A DNA stretch of 64,000 nt from NCBI RefSeq assembly GCF_014696615.1, contig NZ_JACJQJ010000047.1, forward strand, positions 1 to 64,000, read 5' to 3'. The notes beneath the pieces are model-generated. The model saw only the letters and a list, made by a program, of their open reading frames with translations. It made no database searches and had not been told where the DNA came from. Within the stretch, counting starts at the first letter, position 1; every line of letters starts with the position of its first letter. Positions 17,604-25,258 of this stretch are shown here, piece by piece. The position numbers and the translations under genes were made by a program. The DNA is from Nostoc linckia FACHB-104. GTDB taxonomy: Bacteria > Cyanobacteriota > Cyanobacteriia > Cyanobacteriales > Nostocaceae.

Positions 17604-18107
17604 ATGACTGTCATCGATGGATTCACCAGACAAGAGACGATCGCCTTGGCGGGAACTACATCAAACCGTTTACAGTACCTTGAAAGAACAGGACTGATTG
17701 TGCCTCAACGCTACGGTAACACTAGAAAGCCTACGGTCATTTACAGTTGGGAACAAGTGTTAGAAATCCGTGCTATTAAAAATCTTAGGCAAGAAATCTC
17801 ATTGCAAACGGTGAGAAAAATAATTGATTTTTTAAATAACGAAGGATTCAATGACCAATTAAGAGACAAAAAGCTGATTGTCTTGGATGATGAAGTCTAT
17901 TGGGTAATGCCAGATTGGTCTGATTTTCCTAAAGTCATGAAAGTAGCAGATAAACGGAATCAAGGAATTGGACAATACATTTTAATTACTATCCCGTCTT
18001 TGTTTGAAGTAGTGAATGAGGTGTGGCAGGCAGCCGAAAGGTCTGAGGTAATAGACCTTGAGAGCTTCAAGCAGCGTGCAAAAGCTAAACCAGTACTTGC
18101 CGCTTAG
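17604..18107 (+). CDS. MerR-like transcriptional regulator
   Basis: 167 aa. The N-terminal 75 residues form a MerR-type winged helix: FTRQETIALAGTTSNRLQYL, then ERTGLIVPQR and IYSWEQVLEIRAIKNLRQE (recognition helix, wing and HTH_17-like signature). The C-terminal part is a small alpha/beta domain ending in LESFKQRAKAKP, without metal-binding cysteines. It is divergent from the CBASS operon across 298 bases that contain a perfect inverted repeat. It is probably a regulator of its own gene and of CBASS, and possibly of the dynamin-like operon. Confidence is in the DNA-binding fold; targets are inferred. Confidence 0.75.
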   Translation: MTVIDGFTRQETIALAGTTSNRLQYLERTGLIVPQRYGNTRKPTVIYSWEQVLEIRAIKNLRQEISLQTVRKIIDFLNNEGFNDQLRDKKLIVLDDEVYWVMPDWSDFPKVMKVADKRNQGIGQYILITIPSLFEVVNEVWQAAERSEVIDLESFKQRAKAKPVLAA

Positions 18108-18160
18108 TAATTCTAAAAATCTATGGAACAAATCAATTCCAATGCGACAAATAAAAAGTA

Positions 18161-18229
18161 CTAGTTTCTCGGCTGTAGCCAATCCTTCCGTGCCACGGTG
18201 TAGGTGCGCTCTCTCCACTCCTCACGTTT
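18161..18229 (-). pseudogene. Remnant of the primase 3' end
   Basis: On the minus strand this stretch reads KREEWRERTYTVARKDWLQ, then PRN and a TAG stop at 18161-18163. The intact primase at 21271 ends KRSQWRERLYTVAWEHWLQ, LRE and stop. DNA identity is roughly 75% over about 65 bases. The remnant is cut exactly where the 80-bp repeat DR2 begins (18230), marking an old recombination or insertion joint. It is too short to be functional. Confidence 0.8.
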
Positions 18230-18309
18230 GCCGATAACCATTAGGAAAGTATTGTTAAAAATTGACAGTTATTGCTAATGATGGCAGGAGCGCAGAGAGA
18301 AGCAGATCG
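18230..18309 (+). repeat. 80-bp direct repeat, right copy (DR2)
   Basis: Ungapped match to 11423-11502. Here it lacks the ParD gene that follows the left copy and continues into unrelated sequence (ATTGACGATCTGG), so it looks like a severed TA promoter region. It abuts a primase-end remnant on one side and precedes the 3' end of the dynamin-like gene on the other. Confidence 0.85.
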
Positions 18310-18362
18310 ATTGACGATCTGGTGAGAGATGTACCAAATCGGAATCTAGCCAAAAAAATCTG

Positions 18363-20243
18363 TTAGCGTTCGTTTCTCCTAAAAGAGGCCATACTGAAGG
18401 ATAGGCGATTCTTAAATTCCTCTTTAAGGACAGAAAGTTGCTCTACGAGAACTGCGCTTTTTTGATATGATTCGTAACCCTCTATCTTCTGTAAATTAGA
18501 CTCAAGATCTGTCTCAACCTTACTCATGACTGACTCAAGTGTTTTTTGATATTTTGATAGAGAAGAGGAATGTTGCTGTACCTCCTTGATAACTTCCGCA
18601 CTGAGCATTGCTGTGTTGTTAACTTTAGCCTTTGTAGTTGTTTGTTGCAGTTTTATCCAAGCCTCTGTTAACTTCTGCTCAAACTCTTTAAGTCTTAAGT
18701 TTTTGATTCCAGATCCATAAACGCTACCAGCAATACCTCCTAACAGTAAGCCACTAGCAGGAAGAATAAAACCCCCTGTAACTACCGATCCCAAAATATA
18801 AATTGCAGCCAAGCCAGCTGCGCCCATTGTTGCACTACCCACAACAGCTGCTTGTGCAACAATGTTTTCGTCATTAAAACCTTCAGTTATTATATTTCTG
18901 ACAGAGGTGATAGCATCTTTTATTTCTGTTTTTCGAGTCTTGATAGTGTTAAAAATTGGCTGATACTGCTTAACAGTATTATTAGCTCCTGCTAGTAGTT
19001 CATCTATCAGGCTAAGACCCTCATCAATAGCCTGCCGAAGTAAAAATAAATCTCTATTACTAATAAGTGTAGTGAGATGAGAGCGAAACTCGTTGACTGT
19101 TTTTCCACTAATTTGACTTCCTAGTCTTATTAGCGATTCATCTTCTTCTAGAACTACTCTATGACATTCTGCATTAGCAATCTTACGTAATTGATGCTCT
19201 GCTTTGCTGATAGTTTGCAGAGCATCTTTTTCATCGCGCTGAAATGCAAAACTCAAATTTGGAGTAATATTACAAACTCCTAAAACCATAATGTTACGCA
19301 TTTTTAATCCTTGCAATAAGCTATCATGTGGTTGCATCTCTGCTTGTTCAGGTTTGTATACAAGGATAGCTACAGCAGCAGTTCTAATTTTCTTGTTTAC
19401 CGTCTCATCTAGAAGGTTTTTTCCATATTTAACATCCCATACACTGCCTGTGCCAGGAGTGTCCACCAACTCTATTTTGGATATGCCAAGAATATCGCTA
19501 GGAATTTCAATAATAACTTCACGAGGACGACGCTCAAACGGCGACAGATCCCACTCTGCCATTTTGTTTTTCAGAGATTTAATGTCAGGCTTAAAGATTT
19601 CAGACTCATTCTCCCACTTAATCATTCCTGTGAATTTACTTCCATGTCGGATACGAATAAGACATGTTGTCATTTTCCCAGAAGATATAGGAGACACTTG
19701 AGAATTAAGAAGCGCATTAATTAATGTTGATTTGCCTGCACTTTGATGCCCAAAAATATAGATTCTCAAAATACCGTCTCGAACATCCTGCAAAAGATTA
19801 CGAGCATCCTCTTCACTGTTGGGTCGTTGAATAATTGCAGCATTTTTAGTGACTATGTTTAGCAATGACTCACACAATTTATCGAGAGGAGTAATCACTC
19901 GTGGCGAGTCATGTTTGCTCCTAGTGCTTGCAAATGAGCGAGCCTTTTGCTGGCTAGATTTCTTCCATTTCCAGAATTCGATGGACAAAAAGAGTAGAAA
20001 AAATACAGTAAAGATAATTGCTGCGACAACTTGTACAGGAGCAGGATTTTCAGCACGTAAAATTGAGACAACAGTAAAAAATGTACTGCCTGCTCCTAGA
20101 AAACTCATCATCCTAGAATTATCAAAAAACCAGACGAATACATTAGACACAGTATGATTGCCGTCAAATTTAGAGAGTTTTACAGAAATCCTAGTGTGAG
20201 TATCTGGAGTATATGGTGAATCCTGTTTCTCAAATACTGGCAA
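18363..20243 (-). CDS. Dynamin-like membrane GTPase
   Basis: About 626 aa from TTG 20243; a later start near Met45 is possible. N-terminal hydrophobic segments (SFLGAGSTFFTVVSI; VVAAIIFTVFFLLFLSIEFW) precede a dynamin-type GTPase domain. Its P-loop is GHQSAGKST (165-173), the switch-I Thr is in GKMTTCLIRI (190s), and G3 is ELVDTPGTG (Asp261). The helical stalk contains a glycine-rich hydrophobic hairpin (about 455-500: AAGLAAIYILGSVVTGGF). Bacterial relatives remodel membranes or act in phage defence. It is second in an operon after the 171-aa gene. An inverted repeat overlaps the TTG start and may limit its translation. Confidence 0.85.
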   Translation of the reverse strand: MPVFEKQDSPYTPDTHTRISVKLSKFDGNHTVSNVFVWFFDNSRMMSFLGAGSTFFTVVSILRAENPAPVQVVAAIIFTVFFLLFLSIEFWKWKKSSQQKARSFASTRSKHDSPRVITPLDKLCESLLNIVTKNAAIIQRPNSEEDARNLLQDVRDGILRIYIFGHQSAGKSTLINALLNSQVSPISSGKMTTCLIRIRHGSKFTGMIKWENESEIFKPDIKSLKNKMAEWDLSPFERRPREVIIEIPSDILGISKIELVDTPGTGSVWDVKYGKNLLDETVNKKIRTAAVAILVYKPEQAEMQPHDSLLQGLKMRNIMVLGVCNITPNLSFAFQRDEKDALQTISKAEHQLRKIANAECHRVVLEEDESLIRLGSQISGKTVNEFRSHLTTLISNRDLFLLRQAIDEGLSLIDELLAGANNTVKQYQPIFNTIKTRKTEIKDAITSVRNIITEGFNDENIVAQAAVVGSATMGAAGLAAIYILGSVVTGGFILPASGLLLGGIAGSVYGSGIKNLRLKEFEQKLTEAWIKLQQTTTKAKVNNTAMLSAEVIKEVQQHSSSLSKYQKTLESVMSKVETDLESNLQKIEGYESYQKSAVLVEQLSVLKEEFKNRLSFSMASFRRNER

Positions 20244-20274
20244 GCCCCGATACGGAGAATCTGTACCGGGGCTT
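20242..20274 (-). promoter_or_regulatory. Intercistronic hairpin at the GTPase start
   Basis: AAGCCCCGATAC (20242-20253) pairs with GTACCGGGGCTT (20263-20274) with a single mismatch. The hairpin fills the 32-base gap between the 171-aa gene and the GTPase gene and covers the TTG start. On the plus strand it is followed by ATTATTTTTTTT and would terminate antisense transcripts. On the operon strand it has no T-run, so an attenuating or mRNA-stability role is more likely. Confidence 0.5.
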
Positions 20275-20275
20275 A

Positions 20276-20791
20276 TTATTTTTTTTCTGCTTTCTTGTTT
20301 TCTTCTGCTTTTTTAAAGAGTTGTTTAAGTGGCTGAAACGCCTGTCTCAATGCATTTTCTGTATCTAGTTCTACCTCATAGGACAGAATCCCAGGTAAAA
20401 GAGGCAGAGCTATTTTTGCCTTAGCTGCTGCTGGTGTTCCTGGTTGGTTGAGCTTGTCTCGAATTTCCAACAACAACCGCATCAAATCGTTGGGATAGTT
20501 TGCACTGGAATTTTTCTCCATCAGTTCAATTTTTTGCACAACCAAAAAAATGGCATTGTGTGCATCCACTTCTTCTACTGTGCAGAAGTTTGCCTCTTGA
20601 GCCAGAAGCTGCCAATACTCAGTCTCATACTGACGAATTTCTGGCAGAATCTCTTCTCTAATTCTCTGCTCTATAGCATTTTTTGCAAAGATTTCGTCAG
20701 TTATGGCAAGGCGTTTTCCTGCCTTACTAAGAGTTTCATACCGTAACTCTAAAATTTTTTCTAAATCAGCCAACCTTTTGCTTAAGGGCAT
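20276..20791 (-). CDS. Helical accessory protein paired with the dynamin-like GTPase
   Basis: 171 aa. The sequence is typical of a cyanobacterial module (MPLSKRLADLEKILELRYE; IEQRIREEILPEIRQYETEY; LPLLPGILSYEVELDTE) that also occurs, to my recollection, as the N-terminal part of NTPase or caspase-type effector proteins. No catalytic motif or membrane segment. It is mainly helical with a C-terminal Lys-rich tail. It is 32 bases upstream of the GTPase on the same strand, so probably an adaptor or sensor acting with it. The role is inferred from position. Confidence 0.7.
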   Translation of the reverse strand: MPLSKRLADLEKILELRYETLSKAGKRLAITDEIFAKNAIEQRIREEILPEIRQYETEYWQLLAQEANFCTVEEVDAHNAIFLVVQKIELMEKNSSANYPNDLMRLLLEIRDKLNQPGTPAAAKAKIALPLLPGILSYEVELDTENALRQAFQPLKQLFKKAEENKKAEKK

Positions 20792-20940
20792 TCTTATCTA
20801 AACTCCTATAAAATTCAATGACTGCAATTGTGTAAAAAGTCACGACAAGCACAGGTATCAGTTATAAAAGTCGAAATGCACCCTCAAAAACCTTCTGATA
20901 ACTCTTCTTATTAGTAGCATTTTTCGGAATATACTGCTGA

Positions 20941-20958
20941 TAATACGTTAAATTTTTA
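20941..20958. promoter_or_regulatory. Shared 18-bp sequence upstream of the GTPase operon
   Basis: TAATACGTTAAATTTTTA is identical to 17498-17515, where it forms half of the inverted repeat ahead of the MerR-like regulator. Here it lies 150 bases upstream of the first gene of the dynamin-like operon. Only one half-site was found. It is a candidate operator for the same regulator, or the trace of an ancestral promoter duplication. Confidence 0.45.
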
Positions 20959-21060
20959 CCATTAAGCGAGTTAAAATACCTCTGATAGCAAGATACTCAC
21001 TTATGGTGTCTATAACATCTGATCAACTGCCAGAGTTACTTACTACGTATGCCGCATGGC

Positions 21061-21258
21061 TCAATTAGCAGCCATTAGCTGCAAACACTCGTCGTGCTTA
21101 CAAATATCAGTCAACGCGTTTAAAGGGTGCATGTCTGGTGGGATGACAAAGAATGTATCAAAGTTTACCCACTCTGATTTTTTGAGCATGATTGTGTTTG
21201 GTAAAAGGACGGTTGATTCAACGCGTGCATCGTAATGTTTAAGACACTTAAGGCTCAA
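21061..21258 (-). CDS. Possible small protein downstream of the primase
   Basis: 65 codons from a TTG start 12 bases after the primase stop on the same strand. Sequence includes LKHYDARVESTVLLPNTIML and FFVIPPDMHPLNALTDIC. No family recognised and no strong ribosome-binding site. The immediate downstream position is the main support. The surrounding 20792-21060 is otherwise gene-free. Confidence 0.3.
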   Translation of the reverse strand: MSLKCLKHYDARVESTVLLPNTIMLKKSEWVNFDTFFVIPPDMHPLNALTDICKHDECLQLMAAN

Positions 21259-21270
21259 ACATCTAAAGTA

Positions 21271-24045
21271 TTATTCTCTTAGTTGTAGCCAATGCTCCCA
21301 CGCCACAGTATATAAGCGTTCTCTCCACTGACTACGTTTCTTGTAGCTGCACTTCACCACGGCATGTACAAAATAACCTGATTCTCGCTTAATTTCCTGA
21401 ATAATGCCGTTTCTCCACCCCTGAAATTCATCATGCTGAAACCGCACCCGTGCGCCACAGGTGAGATAAGAGGAAGTAGGCGTAGGTGACACCTCAGTTG
21501 GTAAAAGGTCGTCACTCGCCACAACGCCTACGCCATCAGGGGTTGAAAGATTGTCGTGACAGCTATGACGACTTTCTCCTATTGTTTGTTCAGAATCTGG
21601 TGTAAACGAGCTGCCTTCACTTGATAACACCGTGGGCGCTTCACTTACCTCTTGCACTTTTTCTAAATTATTTTTTTCTTGAAAAAGGTCGTCAACTCCG
21701 TCACTTTCTTTGACTGGCAAGGGTTGTAGGTCGTCACACGAGTCGTCACGGCGGTTGTCACCGCATGACAGTAACTCGTCATAGTAGTATGGCTCCCCTT
21801 CTCGGCGGAGGCGAATGCCACAAAAGCCGCGCCGTGTATTGGTACGAACCCGCGTCACTCCTTTTTTGCCTAAGGTGTTGCGGCAGATATCTTCTACCTT
21901 GGGGGAAAAGTTCGTTAACCCGATCCCAGAAAGCCCCGCGTTACGGCAGTAGTGGTGATAAGAGCCAAACAGCGTGCTTATCGCCGGATTATACGACGTA
22001 CCCCCCGCCCACTCATCTTTATTATTGCCACCTTGGGTAAAGGCACCGTCCTCAAAGATGACACACTCCTCAATCCACGCCGCCACAGAATCCTGGCGAA
22101 TAGAGAGATCTAAAAATGCCGCGGTGACCTCACCGCTACTGGGGCGATCGTCACGAAGCACTTTCGTCAGGTGATCGTTGGGAATGCTTAAGAGGTAGCG
22201 GGTAAAGGCGGCAATTTCAGGGGCAAAAAGCACATCCAAGTTTTTCTCCTGGGTTGGCTGATGTGTACAGGTCACTACTAACGCGCGACGCTTCATCCAG
22301 CTTCCTGCCCCTAAAAGGACGGGGGCATTGGCGGTAATAAGCGCTAATCCCTTAAAGACAAAGTTAAACGTATCTTTGTAGAGCTGCTTGGCAGTTAACT
22401 CATCTTGTCCGGTTAAGTTTTTAAAGAACTGCACCCCACTCGTGACTTTCTCCTGGTCAGCAAAAATGGCTAATTTTTTATGCATTAGCCGAAAACAGTC
22501 GTTTTTATCCGATAATTGCTCAATGGTGCCTGACCAGGTATTTCGCTCGCCTAAGACCTGCTGTAACAAACGGGTGTAGGTGCCTTTGCCACTGCCGCCT
22601 GAGCCGACCATGTACAAAAATTTCTGTAAATCGTAGCGCCCCCGTAGCACGGCGGCTGCAAAGCAAAGGAGCAATTCTTGATCAGCTGCCTGGGGCCACC
22701 CCTCTTCTAACCACGCCCGAATCTGCCCCCAATCAGCAACAAGTGGCGTATGGTACTTTCTGGGTAAACACCAAGTGAGCCGATTCTCTGGGGAGTGTGG
22801 TTCAAAGTGTCCTGTTGCAATGACGACTACGCCATCTTGAAACGGCAAAATCCCTTCGCGTTCATCCCAAGAAAAGGTGACAAGCTCACGGCTTAAGAAT
22901 TTCCTAATGTTGACAATATAGGCATCGCTCCCGTAACCGCAAATGCCGCGTGCGTGAAGGATGTGCTGAATCTGGGTGTCAATGTAGTGGTCATTTACGG
23001 CACTCCATACCCCGTCTTGGTGTAGCTCATACCACATCCAGGTTTTATGCGCGTCATTCCATAGAAGTGTTCCCGTATAGTCTTCAGCCAGCGCACGGGC
23101 AAACATATCCGGTTTAGGAATGCGGGGGGCTCGCTCGCCGGACTGACTCGTAAATTGTTGCTCAAGGCGTTGCAACGCCTGCTGGTACATGGTGTCAAAA
23201 AGTGCACTACCACCGCCTACGATAACATCATCAATGCCTTTTCCTTGCTCGGCTGTCCATAAAATATCGTCAACCTGGCAGTGTAGGTCGCGTAACGCAC
23301 TGGTTAACCGCCGCTTTCCTAATGCAACTGCCTTAATCGCACTTGGTTTCTCATCGCGGTCAAAGGCAAACAGCCACTGACTTTTCTCATAGGTAAAGCC
23401 GTGAAGATCCGGTTTAAGGTACGGGGCAACACGCGCACCGTGGCGATAGCTACTCACCCCACAGGTGCAGCCGTAGACGGAAAGCGCAAGATACCCAAGA
23501 GAGAGCGCCGCTAAACTTTTCTTTGCTCCTTCCGTGAGCAGCCGAGGAATCGGGGCAGAGCGTGCCCACTCCCAAAAGCTTCCCTCACGTGGCACCTCAA
23601 CCCCATAGCGCTCACTAATTTTTTGTCGAATCTCGAAAGGAATAGGAGGTAAAAACAGGCGATCGCCGTTATCTTTTGGCGCACTATAGCGATACGGGCG
23701 CTCTTTTTCTTCATCCCAGATGCTCACGATTGCCTGCCACAGCGAGCCATCTTCATTGCGAAAAAACGCCGCATAAAGCGGTGCTCCGTCTAAGGAATGC
23801 CGAAAACGGCGCAGTTCCCAGCCTAGTTCTTCGTGAATGGGCGTAACAGCATCATGCCCCGCGGTGACCTCTAATGCTTCATGAAATTCTACACACGCCT
23901 CAAACAAGACAGGGTCAATCCCGCTTTTTTCACAGCACAGCTCGCGAATAAATGCCTTAAAGTCGTCAAAGCTAGAAAAACTTGTCGCTGGTGGTGCAGT
24001 GGAATCCACAGACGACGCAATAGACAAAGTAGCATGGGCGGACAT
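21271..24045 (-). CDS. Plasmid primase-helicase, DUF3854/D5-like
   Basis: 924 aa from ATG 24045, chosen because AAGGAGTCTCTC precedes it; the frame can open eight codons earlier. The N-terminal half contains a DUF3854/TOPRIM-like region (GVSSYRHGARVAPYLKPD; KSQWLFAFDRDEKPSAIKAV; LWTAEQGKGIDDVIVGGG). The centre is an SF3/D5 helicase: Walker A GSGGSGKGT, LAIFADQEKV, and the sensor region LALITANAPV then MKRRALVVTCTH. The C-terminal 60 residues are an SH3-like tail (GARVRFQHDEFQGWRNG). It primes and unwinds plasmid DNA, particularly after transfer. A fragment of its 3' end is duplicated at 18161. Confidence 0.88.
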   Translation of the reverse strand: MSAHATLSIASSVDSTAPPATSFSSFDDFKAFIRELCCEKSGIDPVLFEACVEFHEALEVTAGHDAVTPIHEELGWELRRFRHSLDGAPLYAAFFRNEDGSLWQAIVSIWDEEKERPYRYSAPKDNGDRLFLPPIPFEIRQKISERYGVEVPREGSFWEWARSAPIPRLLTEGAKKSLAALSLGYLALSVYGCTCGVSSYRHGARVAPYLKPDLHGFTYEKSQWLFAFDRDEKPSAIKAVALGKRRLTSALRDLHCQVDDILWTAEQGKGIDDVIVGGGSALFDTMYQQALQRLEQQFTSQSGERAPRIPKPDMFARALAEDYTGTLLWNDAHKTWMWYELHQDGVWSAVNDHYIDTQIQHILHARGICGYGSDAYIVNIRKFLSRELVTFSWDEREGILPFQDGVVVIATGHFEPHSPENRLTWCLPRKYHTPLVADWGQIRAWLEEGWPQAADQELLLCFAAAVLRGRYDLQKFLYMVGSGGSGKGTYTRLLQQVLGERNTWSGTIEQLSDKNDCFRLMHKKLAIFADQEKVTSGVQFFKNLTGQDELTAKQLYKDTFNFVFKGLALITANAPVLLGAGSWMKRRALVVTCTHQPTQEKNLDVLFAPEIAAFTRYLLSIPNDHLTKVLRDDRPSSGEVTAAFLDLSIRQDSVAAWIEECVIFEDGAFTQGGNNKDEWAGGTSYNPAISTLFGSYHHYCRNAGLSGIGLTNFSPKVEDICRNTLGKKGVTRVRTNTRRGFCGIRLRREGEPYYYDELLSCGDNRRDDSCDDLQPLPVKESDGVDDLFQEKNNLEKVQEVSEAPTVLSSEGSSFTPDSEQTIGESRHSCHDNLSTPDGVGVVASDDLLPTEVSPTPTSSYLTCGARVRFQHDEFQGWRNGIIQEIKRESGYFVHAVVKCSYKKRSQWRERLYTVAWEHWLQLRE

Positions 24046-24560
24046 GAGAGACTCCTTCCCCGCACACACAAGCGCTCTTAAGTAGCAAATGCTATCTTCC
24101 TACGAGCCAGAGAAAAAAACCAACATTCTTATTCTTTGTCCAGATGGCGCACACTTTCGTTGAAAAAAGAGAGTATGGTGAGGAAATGACAAAGAACAGC
24201 ACGTCGCGTTTTACTCCTTCACTGCTACAATACAAGAAGAGATAGCATACGACCGAGCTCGCACTCGTGTATGCAAGTTATTTTCATAAAAGGTTAACTG
24301 TAAGTATAACTCCAGAGGGCTTCTTCCGATGGAGTTATATCCGTGTTTAGGACTAAATATTTCTAAAGTGAGATGAAGGAAGTGTGTGAGCAGGGTGTGA
24401 ACGCTATTTACGCCTAATGGGTAAAGTACTAAAGAAGAATTTATAAAGTATTGATAAAGAAGTATGGCGTAGAGTACCTGTAAAGGTAGTCACAGGTACC
24501 TAGTCGTCGGCAATGCATAAAAAGGCGATCGTGGCATCTCTCTTCTTGCACACGCTGAAG
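24046..24560. other. Intergenic region upstream of the primase
   Basis: No gene seen in 515 bases. It must carry the primase promoter (minus strand). Two perfect inverted repeats are visible: TATAACTCCA/TGGAGTTATA (24306-24315 and 24331-24340) and TACCTGT/ACAGGTA around 24475-24500. Neither is followed by a T-run, so they are more likely operators or ssDNA structures than terminators. Confidence 0.4.
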
Positions 24561-24860
24561 TCATTCCTTCCCTTCCGCAGTTAATTCGTCTAACTCATCG
24601 CTTGCAAGCGGGGCGTAGGTGCCATCAAGCAGTTGCTGCCACATCTCGTCAAAGGAAATCTGCCGTTTGCGGGCGAGGTGTTCGACCATGCGGTGGCGTT
24701 TCTCATCGCGTTGCTGCAACATCGCGCATAAAAGGCTATTGGCTTCTTGCGGGACAGTGCGATTCTTTAACGCCGCTTCTATCCGCAACATATCGTTATA
24801 GTACTCGCCTAAGTCAGGAATTTGTAAGCGTCGCGATCTCGCCATTACTTCATCACGCAT
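24561..24860 (-). CDS. Hypothetical protein, 99 aa
   Basis: Helical, charged protein (LGEYYNDMLRIEAALKNRT; CAMLQQRDEKRHRMVEHLAR; SFDEMWQQLLDGTYAP). ATG at 24860, with an alternative five codons in (24845); neither has a good ribosome-binding site. It lies alone between the primase leader and the ParM-like partition locus and reads away from it. Function unknown. Confidence 0.5.
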   Translation of the reverse strand: MRDEVMARSRRLQIPDLGEYYNDMLRIEAALKNRTVPQEANSLLCAMLQQRDEKRHRMVEHLARKRQISFDEMWQQLLDGTYAPLASDELDELTAEGKE

Positions 24861-24961
24861 AAAAAGTATTCACCATTTATTCTAAGGTGACCAACGGGTG
24901 ATTCCACGGTGAATCAGGGGCACAGAGTTTCCGTGTTTCACTTCTTGCACCGTGCCTCTGT

Positions 24962-25001
24962 TGAATCATTTTTGAATCCATTCTGAATCAAAAATGATTC
25001 A
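24962..25001. promoter_or_regulatory. 14-bp perfect inverted repeat (GAATCA cluster)
   Basis: TGAATCATTTTTGA (24962-24975) and TCAAAAATGATTCA (24988-25001) are perfect inverted copies separated by 12 bases that contain two further GAATC motifs. Another GATTC/GAATC pair lies at about 24900-24920. The site sits between the 99-aa gene and the partition array, so it is a likely operator or an accessory part of the centromere region. Confidence 0.55.
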
Positions 25002-25033
25002 CGTGTGTTATAGTCAATGGTAACACTATCGAC

Positions 25034-25200
25034 ACTGGCTTATCGAAAAAGAAGCCAGTACGGACAACGAATGACCGTGCAACATGTTGTTGCAGTGCAA
25101 CGTTGCAGAACTACGGTGGCAACGGTTGCATCACGGTTTCACGCGTGCAACACCCTATTGCAACAGCCATAACCGCGTGTTGTTGCTGTGCAACATGCCT
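25034..25200. promoter_or_regulatory. parC-like centromere candidate upstream of parM
   Basis: Begins with a perfect hairpin ACTGGCTT/AAGCCAGT (25034-25041, 25052-25059). From 25076 to 25196 there is a dense array of TGCAAC and its complement GTTGCA in both orientations, about ten TTGCA/TGCAA units in 120 bases. Type II partition loci have an iterated centromere directly upstream of parM, bound by ParR. The array ends about 60 bases before the parM start. It probably also contains the par promoter. Confidence 0.65.
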
Positions 25201-25258
25201 CAATCTTTTGTAGTGCTATATACATTACTCACACGGGTTACCGTGTGCCAGTATCGAC

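Noticed and set aside
21004-21069. 21-codon plus-strand frame MVSITSDQLPELLTTYAAWLN
   Set aside because: Possibly the first codons of a lost recombinase, but too short and stopped at once; no further homologous frame follows.
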